NCBI GenBank assembly: GCA_963843745.1
Contig: CAWJLP010000007.1
Span: 620,001 to 684,000 of the forward strand
DNA length: 64,000 nt
Direction of reading: 5' to 3'
From: Trebonia sp963843745
Lineage (GTDB): Bacteria > Actinomycetota > Actinomycetes > Streptosporangiales > Streptosporangiaceae
Made by a program: the position numbers and the translations under genes
Part shown: piece after piece, positions 24,246 to 32,864 of the stretch
How the letters are laid out: each line of letters begins with the position of its first letter
How positions within the stretch are numbered: position 1 is the first letter of the stretch
The notes under the pieces: model-generated
Told to the model about the DNA's origin: nothing
The model's input: the letters and a program-made list of their open reading frames with translations, nothing else
Database searches by the model: none

Positions 24246-27173
24246 ATGGCCTCCCGCGCTTATTGTTGCGCCGTGGGGGGCGGGGCCGTGGGGGGCGGGC
24301 AGGCTGACTCAGCCGTGCTAATGGTGGGCCGTGACCGCGAGCTGGCTCGGGTCACGCGCCTCCTGGAAGACGCGCTGGCGGGACACGGCCGCCTGGTGCT
24401 GTGCACCGGCGAGGCGGGAATCGGGAAGACCCGGCTAGCAGAAGAGCTCACTGCCGCGGCCACCGCCAGGGGCGTGCCAGTGGCGTGGGCTCGCGCGACC
24501 GACCGGGACAGCTCGCCGCCCTACGGCCTGTGGCAGCTGATCCTGGCGGAGCCCGCCGTCCACGGTGACGCGGGGAGCGGACCACGGCCCGACCTCTGGT
24601 CGCACGTCTTCGGTGACTCCGGGCGGTCGGCTCTGGCCGAGGGCGCCGATTCCGGCGCCGCTCACCGGTTCGCGCTGTTCGCCGAGGTGCACCGACGACT
24701 GGCGGAAGCGGCCGAATCGGCCGGGATGCTGCTGGTGCTCGACGATCTGCAGTGGGCGGACGAGGCGTCCGCGGTCCTGCTCGCCGATTTCGTGCGGCAG
24801 CTGCGCGGGACCCGCGTTCTGGTCTTCGCCAGCTACCGGGCCTCCCCGGGGGCGGGCGATGAGACCCTGCTCCGTCTGTCGGCGGAGGCCAACGCGGACC
24901 GGGTGGATCTGCACGGCCTGCCCGTCCAGGCCATCGGGGATCTGCTGCGCGCTGCCGGGCTGCCCTCGTCCGCGGTACTAGCGGACGAGGTGCACTCCGA
25001 GACGGAGGGCAACCCGTTCCTGGTCCGAGAGCTGGCTCGCATGCTTGTTGAGCAGGGTCACGGGCCAGGCTCGGTGCCTGGGCGGGTGGTTGACGCGACG
25101 GCGTACCGGCTTGCCCAGGTGTCGAAGCCCGCCCAGGCGCTGCTGCGGACCGCCGCGGTGGCCGGTAACAGCTTCTCGGCCGGCGTGGTGGCCCGGATGC
25201 TGAGCGTGCCCGTGCTCAGCCTGCTCAGCCCGCTGGACGAGTGCCGCGCCGCGGGATTCGTGGTGGCCGGGGATCATCCCGGTGATTACCGCTTCTCACA
25301 CGCTCTGGTCCGTTCGGCAGTGGCAGCCCGGCTGAGCGCGGATGAGCAGCGGCGGCTGCACACGGAGGCGGCCGATGCGATCGAGGCGCTGTACGAGGGG
25401 CAGCTGCGCCCGCACCTGGCGGACGTCGCCCGGCACCGGGTCGAGGGCTCCCTGCCCGGTGACCGGGCTAGGGCGGTGGCCGCCTGCGAGGCGGCCGCCC
25501 GCGTGGCGGCGGAGTCGCTGGCTTTCGAGGAGGCCGTGCGCTTGTACCGGCAGGCGTTGTCGGCTGGCGAGGGGGAACTCGGCGAGGCCGACCGGGACCG
25601 GCTTGAGCTCGCCCTGGCCGCGGCCTTGCACCGAAGCGGCGACCTGTCCGGTGCGCAGGAGGCGGCGACCCGGGTCGGCCGCCGGGCCGAACGCCGGCGC
25701 GACCGGCTCGCACTGGCCCGCACCGCCCTGGTGATGGAGGCCACCGGAGTTCCGGAATGGGACGGTGAGATCTGCCGGATCTGCGAGCAGGCGCTGGCCG
25801 GAAACGATCTCCCCGACGACTTGCGGGCCCGGGTGTCCGCCTCATACGCGCAGGCGCTGGTATACCGCGGCGAGTACGACCGGGCGGGACCGGTCAGCCA
25901 GGACGCGCTGTCGGCCGCCGAATCGGCGGATGATCCGGTCGCGCTTGTGGACGCGCTCCGCGCCCGTCAGCTGGCCTGCTGCGCCCCGGAGGGACTGGCC
26001 GAGCGGACCGTGCTGGCGGCCCGGATGCTCAAGGCCGCGGACGCCCTGGGCAGCGCCTGGGTCGAGATGTGGGGTCGGCTGTGGCGGATCGACACCCTGT
26101 TCGAGGCTGGCCAGCTGCGGCTCGTCCAGCGCGACCTCACCGACCTCGGTTCCTGCCTGGACCGGCTGAGCGGCCCGGTCGGGCGATGGCATTCCCTGGA
26201 GAGCGCGGCCACGCTCGCGCTGGCCACCGGGCGCTTCACCGACGCGGCGCGGCTGGCTCGCGAGGGGTTCAAGCTGTTCAGCGACAGGCACCCGGCCGCG
26301 ATCGGCGCTCTCTCCGTGATCTTGTCCCAGTCAAGCCTGCACATAGGGCTCGACCAGTCCGGCCTGGCCGAGATGTTCGACCTCATCCCCGCGCACCTGC
26401 GGCCGGAGGCCGTGGACACCACCCAGGGAACCGCCACGATCTTCCCCGCGCTCACCCTCACGCTAATCCGCCTGCTCCAGGGCGACCGGGCCGCCGCGGC
26501 GACGGCCTACGCGCTGGCGGGGCCGCCTCAGTCCTGGACGCCGTCACCGGCGATGCGGCTGGCGGCCTGGGGGCACGCGCTTCCGGCCGCCATCGGCCTG
26601 GGCCGCACGAAGGACATCGAGTTCCTGGCCGGCCGGTTCGAGCCGTTCCGCGGCCAGCACGTCGCGAACGGCGCAGGCGCCGGGGTATACATGGGCCCGG
26701 TCGAGCTGCAGCTGGGCCTGGCGGCCGCGGCACTGGGGCACCTGGACGCCGCGGCGCAGGATCTTCGGACGGCGGCCTCGGTCTGCGACGCCAACGGCGC
26801 CCGCGGGTACGCCGTGCAGGCCCGCGTCGAACTCGCCGCCGCCCTGGCCCGCCGGCAGGCTGCCGGCGACCTGGACGAGGCCGCGGCCGCGCTTGACGCC
26901 GCGGCGGGCCAGGCCGAACAGCTCGGCATGGTCCCGTTCACCACGAGGATCGGGCAACTGCGGGCCCGGCTCCCGGCCGCGTCGGCAGCCCGTTCGCCGC
27001 TGAGCCCCCGTGAGCTCGAGGTCGCCAGGCTGGTCGCCCGCGGCCTGACGAACAAGCAGATCGGCGAGGCCCTCTACGTTTCCGAACGGACGGCGGAGAA
27101 CCACGTCCAGCACATCCTGGTCAAGCTCGGCTTCAGCAACCGCAGCCAGATCGCCGCCTGGTCCAGCGAATGA
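24246..27173 (+). CDS. LuxR family regulator with N-terminal AAA ATPase (LAL type)
   Basis: A 975-residue large ATP-binding LuxR regulator. Domains: AAA with Walker A GEAGIGKTR near residue 60 and Walker B LLVLDDLQWAD near 165; a long TPR-like helical middle; C-terminal HTH LSPRELEVARLVARGLTNKQIGEALYVSERTAENHVQHIL. Such regulators often control antibiotic or sugar-use clusters. The start is uncertain: ATG 24246 gives 25 extra residues encoded partly by a tandem GCCGTGGGGGGCGGG repeat, whereas ATG 24321 (MVGRDRELARV) matches the usual family start. No obvious target cluster adjoins it. Confidence 0.93.
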   Translation: MASRAYCCAVGGGAVGGGQADSAVLMVGRDRELARVTRLLEDALAGHGRLVLCTGEAGIGKTRLAEELTAAATARGVPVAWARATDRDSSPPYGLWQLILAEPAVHGDAGSGPRPDLWSHVFGDSGRSALAEGADSGAAHRFALFAEVHRRLAEAAESAGMLLVLDDLQWADEASAVLLADFVRQLRGTRVLVFASYRASPGAGDETLLRLSAEANADRVDLHGLPVQAIGDLLRAAGLPSSAVLADEVHSETEGNPFLVRELARMLVEQGHGPGSVPGRVVDATAYRLAQVSKPAQALLRTAAVAGNSFSAGVVARMLSVPVLSLLSPLDECRAAGFVVAGDHPGDYRFSHALVRSAVAARLSADEQRRLHTEAADAIEALYEGQLRPHLADVARHRVEGSLPGDRARAVAACEAAARVAAESLAFEEAVRLYRQALSAGEGELGEADRDRLELALAAALHRSGDLSGAQEAATRVGRRAERRRDRLALARTALVMEATGVPEWDGEICRICEQALAGNDLPDDLRARVSASYAQALVYRGEYDRAGPVSQDALSAAESADDPVALVDALRARQLACCAPEGLAERTVLAARMLKAADALGSAWVEMWGRLWRIDTLFEAGQLRLVQRDLTDLGSCLDRLSGPVGRWHSLESAATLALATGRFTDAARLAREGFKLFSDRHPAAIGALSVILSQSSLHIGLDQSGLAEMFDLIPAHLRPEAVDTTQGTATIFPALTLTLIRLLQGDRAAAATAYALAGPPQSWTPSPAMRLAAWGHALPAAIGLGRTKDIEFLAGRFEPFRGQHVANGAGAGVYMGPVELQLGLAAAALGHLDAAAQDLRTAASVCDANGARGYAVQARVELAAALARRQAAGDLDEAAAALDAAAGQAEQLGMVPFTTRIGQLRARLPAASAARSPLSPRELEVARLVARGLTNKQIGEALYVSERTAENHVQHILVKLGFSNRSQIAAWSSE

Positions 27174-27275
27174 GTACCCGGATGAGTATTTCCCCGGATG
27201 GCCGGATCAGGCCTTTCCCGTAGCGTCCTTCCTGCCAGCGCGAATCACGCGCAGATAGGTAAAGGCAGGACGGTC

Positions 27276-27560
27276 ATGACACACATCCATTTCTCCAAGT
27301 CGAAAAGCCAGACCATCGAGAATTTCCGCATGGTCTCCGCCAAGCACAACCCGCCCCAGGACATCGACGGCCTGCTCGCCTGGGCGGCAGGCACGGACGA
27401 GGACGGCCTCAACGTGGTGACCGTCTGGGAGTCGAAGGCTCACCAGGAACGGTGGGCGGCCGAGCAGCTCTTCCCCGCGTTCGCGGAGCTTGGCCTGTCC
27501 GACATCCCGGCGGGTACCGAGTTCACCGAGTACGACGCCGAGGAGTTCTACATCCGCTGA
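27276..27560 (+). CDS. Small dimeric alpha/beta-barrel (antibiotic biosynthesis monooxygenase-like) protein
   Basis: A 94-residue protein: FRMVSAKHNPPQDIDGLLAW, VVTVWESKAHQERWAAEQLFPAF, a ferredoxin-like ABM fold pattern in which the 'v-t-V-W-e-S' strand and following helix are typical. ATG at 27276 is preceded by AAAGGCAGG. Function unknown; possible small-molecule monooxygenase or stress protein. It follows the LuxR gene by 102 bases. Confidence 0.75.
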   Translation: MTHIHFSKSKSQTIENFRMVSAKHNPPQDIDGLLAWAAGTDEDGLNVVTVWESKAHQERWAAEQLFPAFAELGLSDIPAGTEFTEYDAEEFYIR

Positions 27561-27612
27561 GCACGCAGCCGAGCGCCGCGCCCTGACCGCCACGCCAGGG
27601 CGCGGCGCCGGG

Positions 27613-28200
27613 TCAGGTGCCGGCGGCGCTGCGGGCCGCCGACTCCACCCGGTCGTGGTAGTCGCGCCACCAAGCCTGATCCAGCGCCTGCATGTTGTCG
27701 ACGCCCGGGCGGGCGCCGACCGAGCCGTCGATCATCTCGCGGACGATATCGGCGTGGCCAGCGTGCCGCTGGGTTTCCGCGATCATGTGCACCAGGATCC
27801 GGTGCAGCGTCACCGCGCCCTGGTCTCCCCACCACGGCACCGTGCCGGGAGCGTCCAGCGGCAGCTCCGCGATCGTCTCGTCGGCGAGCTGCCACGAGCG
27901 ATGGTAGAGGTCGACGATCTCGGCCCGGCTCTCGTCTGGCGTGACCCACATGTCCGCGTTGGGCTCAGCGTCCGCACTGGCCCACGGCAGTGATATCCCG
28001 GTCGGGCGCCCGAATACCGGGCCGAAGTACTCGAGCTCGACGGCCGCCACGTGCTTGACGATGCCGAGCAGGTTGGTGCCGGTTGGCGTCAGCGGCCGGC
28101 GGATGTCATACTCGCTCAGCCCTTCCAGCTTCCACAGCAGCACCTCGCGCGCTCGCTGCAGGTACATGTGGAACTCTGCCTTGGCGTCATATCCGGTCAT
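27613..28200 (-). CDS. DinB family protein (DUF664)
   Basis: A 195-residue four-helix DinB-like protein: EVLLWKLEGLSEYDIRRPLTPTGTNLLGIVKHVAAVELEYFG, with the metal-binding histidines H in 'I-V-K-H', and LHRILVHMIAETQRHAGHADIVREMIDG. These are the conserved DUF664 features; the fold binds a divalent metal and some members are thiol-S-transferases. ATG at 28200 (MTGYDAKAEF) is the conserved start. Divergent from a methyltransferase. Confidence 0.92.
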   Translation of the reverse strand: MTGYDAKAEFHMYLQRAREVLLWKLEGLSEYDIRRPLTPTGTNLLGIVKHVAAVELEYFGPVFGRPTGISLPWASADAEPNADMWVTPDESRAEIVDLYHRSWQLADETIAELPLDAPGTVPWWGDQGAVTLHRILVHMIAETQRHAGHADIVREMIDGSVGARPGVDNMQALDQAWWRDYHDRVESAARSAAGT

Positions 28201-28263
28201 ACGCAGCAGTCTGCCAGGAATCCTGTTGCGCGATGATGTCCCAGTGCGCGATTTTGTTGATCG

Positions 28264-29076
28264 ATGCCACACGATCAGGAAGACCCTGCGCGGCGAGAAG
28301 CCATGTCCGCGCCGGGCGCCGCCGACTTCGACCGGGGCTTTTCAGCGGCGGGGATGTCCGTCGGACTTCGCCGGGTCTGGGAACTGGCCGCGCCCGACCT
28401 GCCGCCTGAGGTCCAGCCGCTCTCCTTCGTCTCGGCGGCCCTGCTGCGCCATGTGGCGCGAGCCCTGCGCCTTTCGCCAGGACAGATGCTCGCCGATCTT
28501 GGCTGCGGGCGCGGCGGGCCAGGGCTGTGGCTGGCCAGGGAGGCCGGCGTTTGGCTGGTGGGGGTGGACTTCTCGCCCGTCGCGATCGATCAGGCCACGC
28601 ACCGGGCGGCGCTGTTCGGCGTGACCGCCAAGGCGCGGTTCATCGTCGGCGATCTCACCAGTACCGGCCTTCCTGACGCGCATGCCGACGCTGCCGTGTC
28701 GATCGACGCCTTCCACTTCGCCGCCGACCCGGCCGCGGCGGCCGCCGAAGCACGCCGGATCCTCCGGCCCGCCGGCCGGCTGGTGCTGACCAACTGGCAG
28801 CCGAAGGTCCCCGACGACGCCAGGCTGCCGGCCAGATTGCGGATCGACTGGCCGCGGCTCCTGCGCGGCGCGGGCTTCGGTGACGTCGGCGTGGCGGCAC
28901 AGCCCGGGTGGCACGACCTGTATACCCGCGTCTACCAGGTCGCCATTGACCTCGGTGATCCGCACGATGACTCCGGGCTCGCCAGCCTGCAAGACGAGGC
29001 CAGGCGGCGCCTTCCCGAGGCGGGCCTCACGCGCCGGGTCGTCGTGACCGCGACCGCGCCCCGGCTAGCGCAGTGA
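28264..29076 (+). CDS. Class I SAM-dependent methyltransferase
   Basis: A methyltransferase of up to 270 residues. Motif I is LADLGCGRGGPGLWLAREAG, followed by LVGVDFSPVAIDQATHRA and RFIVGDLTSTGLPD; the ubiE-like tail ends in VTATAP. ATG at 28303 (MSAPGAADF) is an equally good start with GAGAAG before it. The 3' end overlaps the convergent epoxide hydrolase gene by 12 bases. Confidence 0.9.
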   Translation: MPHDQEDPARREAMSAPGAADFDRGFSAAGMSVGLRRVWELAAPDLPPEVQPLSFVSAALLRHVARALRLSPGQMLADLGCGRGGPGLWLAREAGVWLVGVDFSPVAIDQATHRAALFGVTAKARFIVGDLTSTGLPDAHADAAVSIDAFHFAADPAAAAAEARRILRPAGRLVLTNWQPKVPDDARLPARLRIDWPRLLRGAGFGDVGVAAQPGWHDLYTRVYQVAIDLGDPHDDSGLASLQDEARRRLPEAGLTRRVVVTATAPRLAQ

Positions 29077-30285
29077 CCGGAAGGCCGCCCGCATTTCGGC
29101 GGTGAACAGGTCCGGCTGCTCCCACGCCGCGAAGTGACCGCCTCGGTCGACCCTGTTGTAATAGATGAGGTTGCCGGGATACGCGCGCTCGGCCCAGCTG
29201 CGCGGGGCCTGATAGAGCTCGTCGGGGAAGACGCTGATGGCGTAGGGGATTGAGATGTTCTTGGCGTTGAAGAAGTCCGCCTTGTTCTCCCAGTACAGCC
29301 GGGCCGCGGAGACCCCGGTGTTCGTCAGCCAGTACAGCGTGATGTTGTCCAGGAGGTCGTCTCGGGTAAGGGCGCTGTTCAGGTGGCCCTGCAGGACCTG
29401 TTCCACCAGCCCGGGCTGGCCGGTGCCGTCGCCGTGGTCGAGCATGAACGCCGCCAGGTCGGCGGGTGAGTCGGCCAGGCCGTACAGCGTTTGCGGGCGC
29501 GTCGCCATGATCTGCGCGTAAGCGACGTGCTTGGCGTAGAAGTTCCTCAGCTGCTCGTAGGCGTTTTTCTCCTCGGATGACAGGCCTGACGGCGGCGGGT
29601 CGCCGCGCTCGAACCCCGCGGTGATGTCGGCCGGCGCGGTGCCGGGCATGTTGGAGTGGATGCCGAGCAGTTCCGGCGGTGCTTGTTCGCCCATCGTCTG
29701 GGTGACCGCCGCGCCCCAGTCGCCGCCCTGCGCGACGAACCGGGTGTATCCCAGGCGCTTCATCAGTTCGGTCCAGGCGCGCGCGGTGCGGACGGGATCC
29801 CAGCCGGTGGTGGTCGGCTTGGCGGAGAATCCGTGGCCTGGCAGCGAGGGAACGACTAGGTGGAAGGCGTCCGCCGCGCTGCCGCCGTGCGCCGTGGGGT
29901 TGGTGAGCGGCTCGATGATCTTCAGCTGCTCGATGATCGAGCCGGGCCATCCGTGCGTGACGATCAGCGGCAGCGCGTCCTGATGCTGGGAACGGACGTG
30001 GATGAAATGAATGTCCAGCCCGTCGATCTCGGTGATGAACTGCGGCAGGGCGTTCAGTTTCGCCTCGCACTTGCCCCATTCGTAGCCGGTCGCCCAGTAC
30101 CGCGCGAGGTCTTGCATCATCGCGAGCCGGACGCCCTGCGAGTCGTCGGTGACCGTCTCGCGCTCGGGCCACCTGGTCGCGTTCACGCGCCTGCGCAGCT
30201 CCGTGAGTTCCGCCTCGGGAAACCCGATGTGGAACGGGCGGATAGCGGTCTTACCGCTGCTTGCCTGCTGTGCGCTTTCCGTCAT
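29065..30285 (-). CDS. Epoxide hydrolase family protein (EHN domain, alpha/beta hydrolase)
   Basis: A 406-residue protein with the N-terminal epoxide hydrolase domain (RPFHIGFPEAELTELRRRVNATRWPE) and an alpha/beta hydrolase core: oxyanion region THGWPGSI, nucleophile aspartate in AQGGDWGAAV, and a C-terminal catalytic histidine in GGHFAAWEQPDLF. ATG at 30285 has GGAGGAG upstream. It would open an epoxide ring by water addition; substrate unknown. Confidence 0.93.
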   Translation of the reverse strand: MTESAQQASSGKTAIRPFHIGFPEAELTELRRRVNATRWPERETVTDDSQGVRLAMMQDLARYWATGYEWGKCEAKLNALPQFITEIDGLDIHFIHVRSQHQDALPLIVTHGWPGSIIEQLKIIEPLTNPTAHGGSAADAFHLVVPSLPGHGFSAKPTTTGWDPVRTARAWTELMKRLGYTRFVAQGGDWGAAVTQTMGEQAPPELLGIHSNMPGTAPADITAGFERGDPPPSGLSSEEKNAYEQLRNFYAKHVAYAQIMATRPQTLYGLADSPADLAAFMLDHGDGTGQPGLVEQVLQGHLNSALTRDDLLDNITLYWLTNTGVSAARLYWENKADFFNAKNISIPYAISVFPDELYQAPRSWAERAYPGNLIYYNRVDRGGHFAAWEQPDLFTAEMRAAFRSLR

Positions 30286-30441
30286 GGCGAGGGCTCCTCC
30301 GTGCTTTAGACCAGGCACCGGTCGTGCCGGGGGCACGATGCTGACGTGCCGATTGCGTCCACCGTCGCACTGACGGCGCGTGGTTCGCGCCCGGGGAAAC
30401 CCCTGGCCACACCCTGGCATCCACGGGCGAGACGATGGCGA

Positions 30442-30738
30442 TCAGCCCGATTCGACGCCCTGCACAGCGACCATGCGCATGCGCGCTCCTCCCTCACGGA
30501 GCTTCTTCGCCGCCTGATAGGCCGCTGACTCATACCAGCGTTCCGCGGCCGTGACGTTCTCGAATTCGAGCACCACCAGACGCGATGGCTGCCAGTCGCC
30601 CTCGAGAATGGTGATCTCCCCGCCGCGGACAAGAAAACGGCCGTCGGCCGCCGCGAGCGTGGCCGGGGTCGCTGCCTTGTACTGCTCGTAGCGTTCCGGG
30701 TCGGTGACGTCGATGTCGACGATGACGTATGCAGGCAT
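30442..30738 (-). CDS. DUF1330 domain-containing protein
   Basis: A 98-residue protein with all DUF1330 landmarks: AYVIVDIDVTDPERYEQYK at the start, FLVRGGEITILEGDW, and RLVVLEFENVTAAERWYESAAYQ. It is a dimeric alpha/beta-barrel fold of unknown function. It follows the DUF1622 gene by 12 bases on the same strand. Confidence 0.93.
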   Translation of the reverse strand: MPAYVIVDIDVTDPERYEQYKAATPATLAAADGRFLVRGGEITILEGDWQPSRLVVLEFENVTAAERWYESAAYQAAKKLREGGARMRMVAVQGVESG

Positions 30739-30750
30739 GGCAGGACCCTA

Positions 30751-31107
30751 CTATTCCGGAGGAAGCTGGGCGGTTTTTCTTTGCCACGGCCAATAGCCGG
30801 TCAGCTCTACCTCCAGCGAGAAACTCAGGAAGGTCCGAATCAAGACGATGATGGCGAGTACTGCCACGCTGGTCAGGGTGGGTTCAGTGGCGACAGTGCG
30901 GACGATGTCGCCGACGACCAGCAACTCCAGGCCGAGCAGGATCGTCCGGCCGAGCTGCTGGCGGAAATGGCGGTAGACACCGGTCTCATGACGGCCCAGC
31001 TCGACGACGGCAGCACCGGTACTGATCAGCATGCCGACGACAATGACGGCGACGCCGGCGGCGTCGATGACCTTCCCGATGTCCTCGATCACATGGTTGT
31101 AGTCCAT
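30751..31107 (-). CDS. DUF1622 family membrane protein
   Basis: A 118-residue protein with three hydrophobic segments (about 16-36, 53-70, 78-98) and the DUF1622 pattern LGRTILLGLELLVVGDIVRTVA followed by LAIIVLIRTFLSFSLEVELTG. Function unknown. Part of a three-gene minus-strand run with DUF1330 and a small upstream gene. Confidence 0.92.
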   Translation of the reverse strand: MDYNHVIEDIGKVIDAAGVAVIVVGMLISTGAAVVELGRHETGVYRHFRQQLGRTILLGLELLVVGDIVRTVATEPTLTSVAVLAIIVLIRTFLSFSLEVELTGYWPWQRKTAQLPPE

Positions 31108-31125
31108 GGCGTTCCCGCAGTCGAA

Positions 31126-31419
31126 TCAGCGTTCTGCCGAGCCGAAGTGATCAAGAATGCGCTGAGCGTAGTAGGCCTCCCAAGGCTGACCGGGGTGCTT
31201 AGCGGTGTACTCCTTGTCGAGGCTGACGAGCAGGTAGGTCAGTTCGCTGCGGACCGGCTTCGTCTCCAGCAGCGCAGGCAACTCGGAGAGATTGACCAGC
31301 CAGTCGGAATACCAGCTAGCCCAGTCGTCGTCGACGCCATCCACGAGCCGGAAGACGCGATGATGGGTTTCGGCCACTTCGTGGAGGAGGCGATTTGCCT
31401 GGTCGAGAACGTCTGGCAT
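31126..31419 (-). CDS. Small protein of unknown function
   Basis: A 97-residue, mostly helical acidic protein (VLDQANRLLHEVAETHHRVFRLVDG, DDDWASWYSDWLVNLSELP) with a conserved-looking W-x-x-Y-Y-A motif near the end (PWEAYYAQRILDHF). ATG at 31419 is preceded by GGAGG. It heads the run with DUF1622 and DUF1330. No family recognised. A loose GGGAC/TTCCC palindrome lies about 100 bases upstream (31517-31533). Confidence 0.7.
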   Translation of the reverse strand: MPDVLDQANRLLHEVAETHHRVFRLVDGVDDDWASWYSDWLVNLSELPALLETKPVRSELTYLLVSLDKEYTAKHPGQPWEAYYAQRILDHFGSAER

Positions 31420-31623
31420 TGCGCCTCCACGGCTTGGCGGACGCAGCGGGAAACCCGGCTCGATTCGGAACCTAGCCTCCCCGGTCAACCCCGCGTGTAA
31501 ACGGCACACGCGTTTCCTGGGACAACTCGGTTCCCTCAACTTCGCAGGCGGATCACCCGGGGCTGTATGCCCGAACTGCGGCCGGTAGCTTCTCGCGACA
31601 GTGATTCCGACCTTATCTGGTGG

Positions 31624-31970
31624 TCAGGGTGCTAGCAGGATCCGGCCGCCGACCGGGCCATTCTCTGCGCGGCGGTGCGCAACGGCGGCCTCGGCCAGCG
31701 GGAAGATCTGGGTCCTGATGTCCACTAGCCCTTTCGAGATGGCGTTGATGGCGCCCTGGGCGGCGGGCCGGACTTACTCGGGATGCGCCGGGAAATAGTA
31801 GCCGGAGGAAAATCCGGCTATGGCGAGGCTGCCGAGCCAGAGGCTGTTGGTCGCCACGGGGTGCTGCCAGTCGCCGCTGGCGTTGCCCACCAGGAGCATC
31901 CGGCCCAGATACGCCGCCTCCAGCATGAAGGGGGCAGTTACCGGGGCTATCGCCGCAGCCGCCGGAGTGG
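31624..31970 (-). pseudogene. NADPH:quinone oxidoreductase (MDR family), C-terminal remnant with stop codon
   Basis: The minus-strand frame reads LEAAYLGRMLLVGNASGDWQ, WLGSLAIAGFSSGYYFPAHPE, then an in-frame TAA (31774-31776), then VRPAAQGAINAISKGLVDIR and a final GGRILLAP. This matches the last 110 or so residues of zinc-independent quinone oxidoreductases. The N-terminal two thirds is missing. A nonsense mutation plus 5' truncation; it borders the mobile-element scar at 32.0-32.5 kb. Confidence 0.75.
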
Positions 31971-32034
31971 CGCCCGCAACCGTCCACGACTTGCACTCCG
32001 GCCACCGCCAGCCCACCCCGCCACCGAAAGAGCC

Positions 32035-32240
32035 ATGTCCAAGGTCACAAGCAGCACCCTGCGCCGCGCCCGCATAGACGCTGGTGGCGCCCGGCTGCGG
32101 CTGCGCCCCCTGCACGTCATGGGCCATGGCTTCGCACGCATCGCCCGCGGCCCTCGGCGTCCGTGAGATGACCATCCGCGCCATCGTCCGCGGCGACGCC
32201 ACCACCATCAGCCCGCGAAACCGCCGCCATCAGCGTCGAC
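32035..32240 (+). pseudogene. HTH DNA-binding protein remnant of an integrative element
   Basis: Frame one reads MSKVTSSTLRRARIDAGG and GHGFARIAR, then the sequence continues in another frame as ALGVREMTIRAIVRGDATTIS, a helix-turn-helix ending in the I-R-x-I-x-x-G-x-x-x-x-I pattern. Such small HTH proteins are common cargo of actinobacterial integrative elements. Frameshifted and truncated before the following excisionase remnant. Confidence 0.55.
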
Positions 32241-32270
32241 CGGAACGGGAACGCCGCCGCCGGGCGCCCC

Positions 32271-32485
32271 GTGCTCCCTGAAGGCCCGTACCGGGACCTC
32301 GATCTGCTCACCCCGGACGACGTGTGCGCCCTGCTGAAGGTCAAGAAAAGCTGGCTCTACGACGCCGTCGAGACCGGCGCACTCGAGACCATCCGGCTAG
32401 GCAAGCAACTCGGTTCCGCCCATCAGCGCTCATCCGTTACCTCGACGAAAGAGCAAGCAATGGGAACGGGGCGGTTGATCCTTGA
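32271..32485 (+). pseudogene. Excisionase-like (MerR-type HTH) remnant
   Basis: Reads LDLLTPDDVCALLKVKKSWLYDAVETGALETIRLGKQL, the winged-helix excisionase/HTH_17 domain, then shifts frame near 32410 and continues as RFRPSALIRYLDERASNG. The join restores the usual R-L-G-K-q-L-R-F-R ending of Xis proteins. Together with the HTH remnant it marks the scar of a lost actinobacterial integrative element; no integrase lies next to it. Confidence 0.7.
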
Positions 32486-32864
32486 CGCTCGACAGAGAGG
32501 ATGCGTTGGGCGGCGGCGGGGCCGCAGGCTCAAGGATGGACCGGGAATCGCGAGAATGGCCACTGTCAGTGTCTGCACGAGCTGGCCGGTCGTCACGCGC
32601 CAGGTGTGCTGGTCGTCAGGCGAAGGTCACAGGACGCCGCCAAAGTCGTGAAGCGCACCGTGGAGGCTACGACCGACGAAATCACCAGCGAGCTGCGGGA
32701 AGCGCTCAAGAGCTGACGCTGCCCAGCAGTCGAAGGCGGCCTTATCCGGGGGCTGCCTTCCTGGCAGGAGTGGCTCAGCGCCGTCGCCTAAAACGGTAGA
32801 TGCTGCGGGTTTTCCGGATGAAGGCGAATTCGGATGCGGGCGAGTCCCTGCTGGTTGGGTGCGT
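32486..32864. repeat. Partial copy A of the 190-bp repeat, in a gene-poor stretch
   Basis: Bases 32513-32575 contain the block GGCTCAAGGATGGACCGGGAA followed by CACTGTCAGTGTCTG, shared with copies B (49 kb) and C (54.8 kb) in the opposite orientation. The hairpin part of the repeat is absent here. From the ATG at 32536 the frame stays open to 32799, but composition does not look coding. Nothing else is recognised to 32864. Confidence 0.55.
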
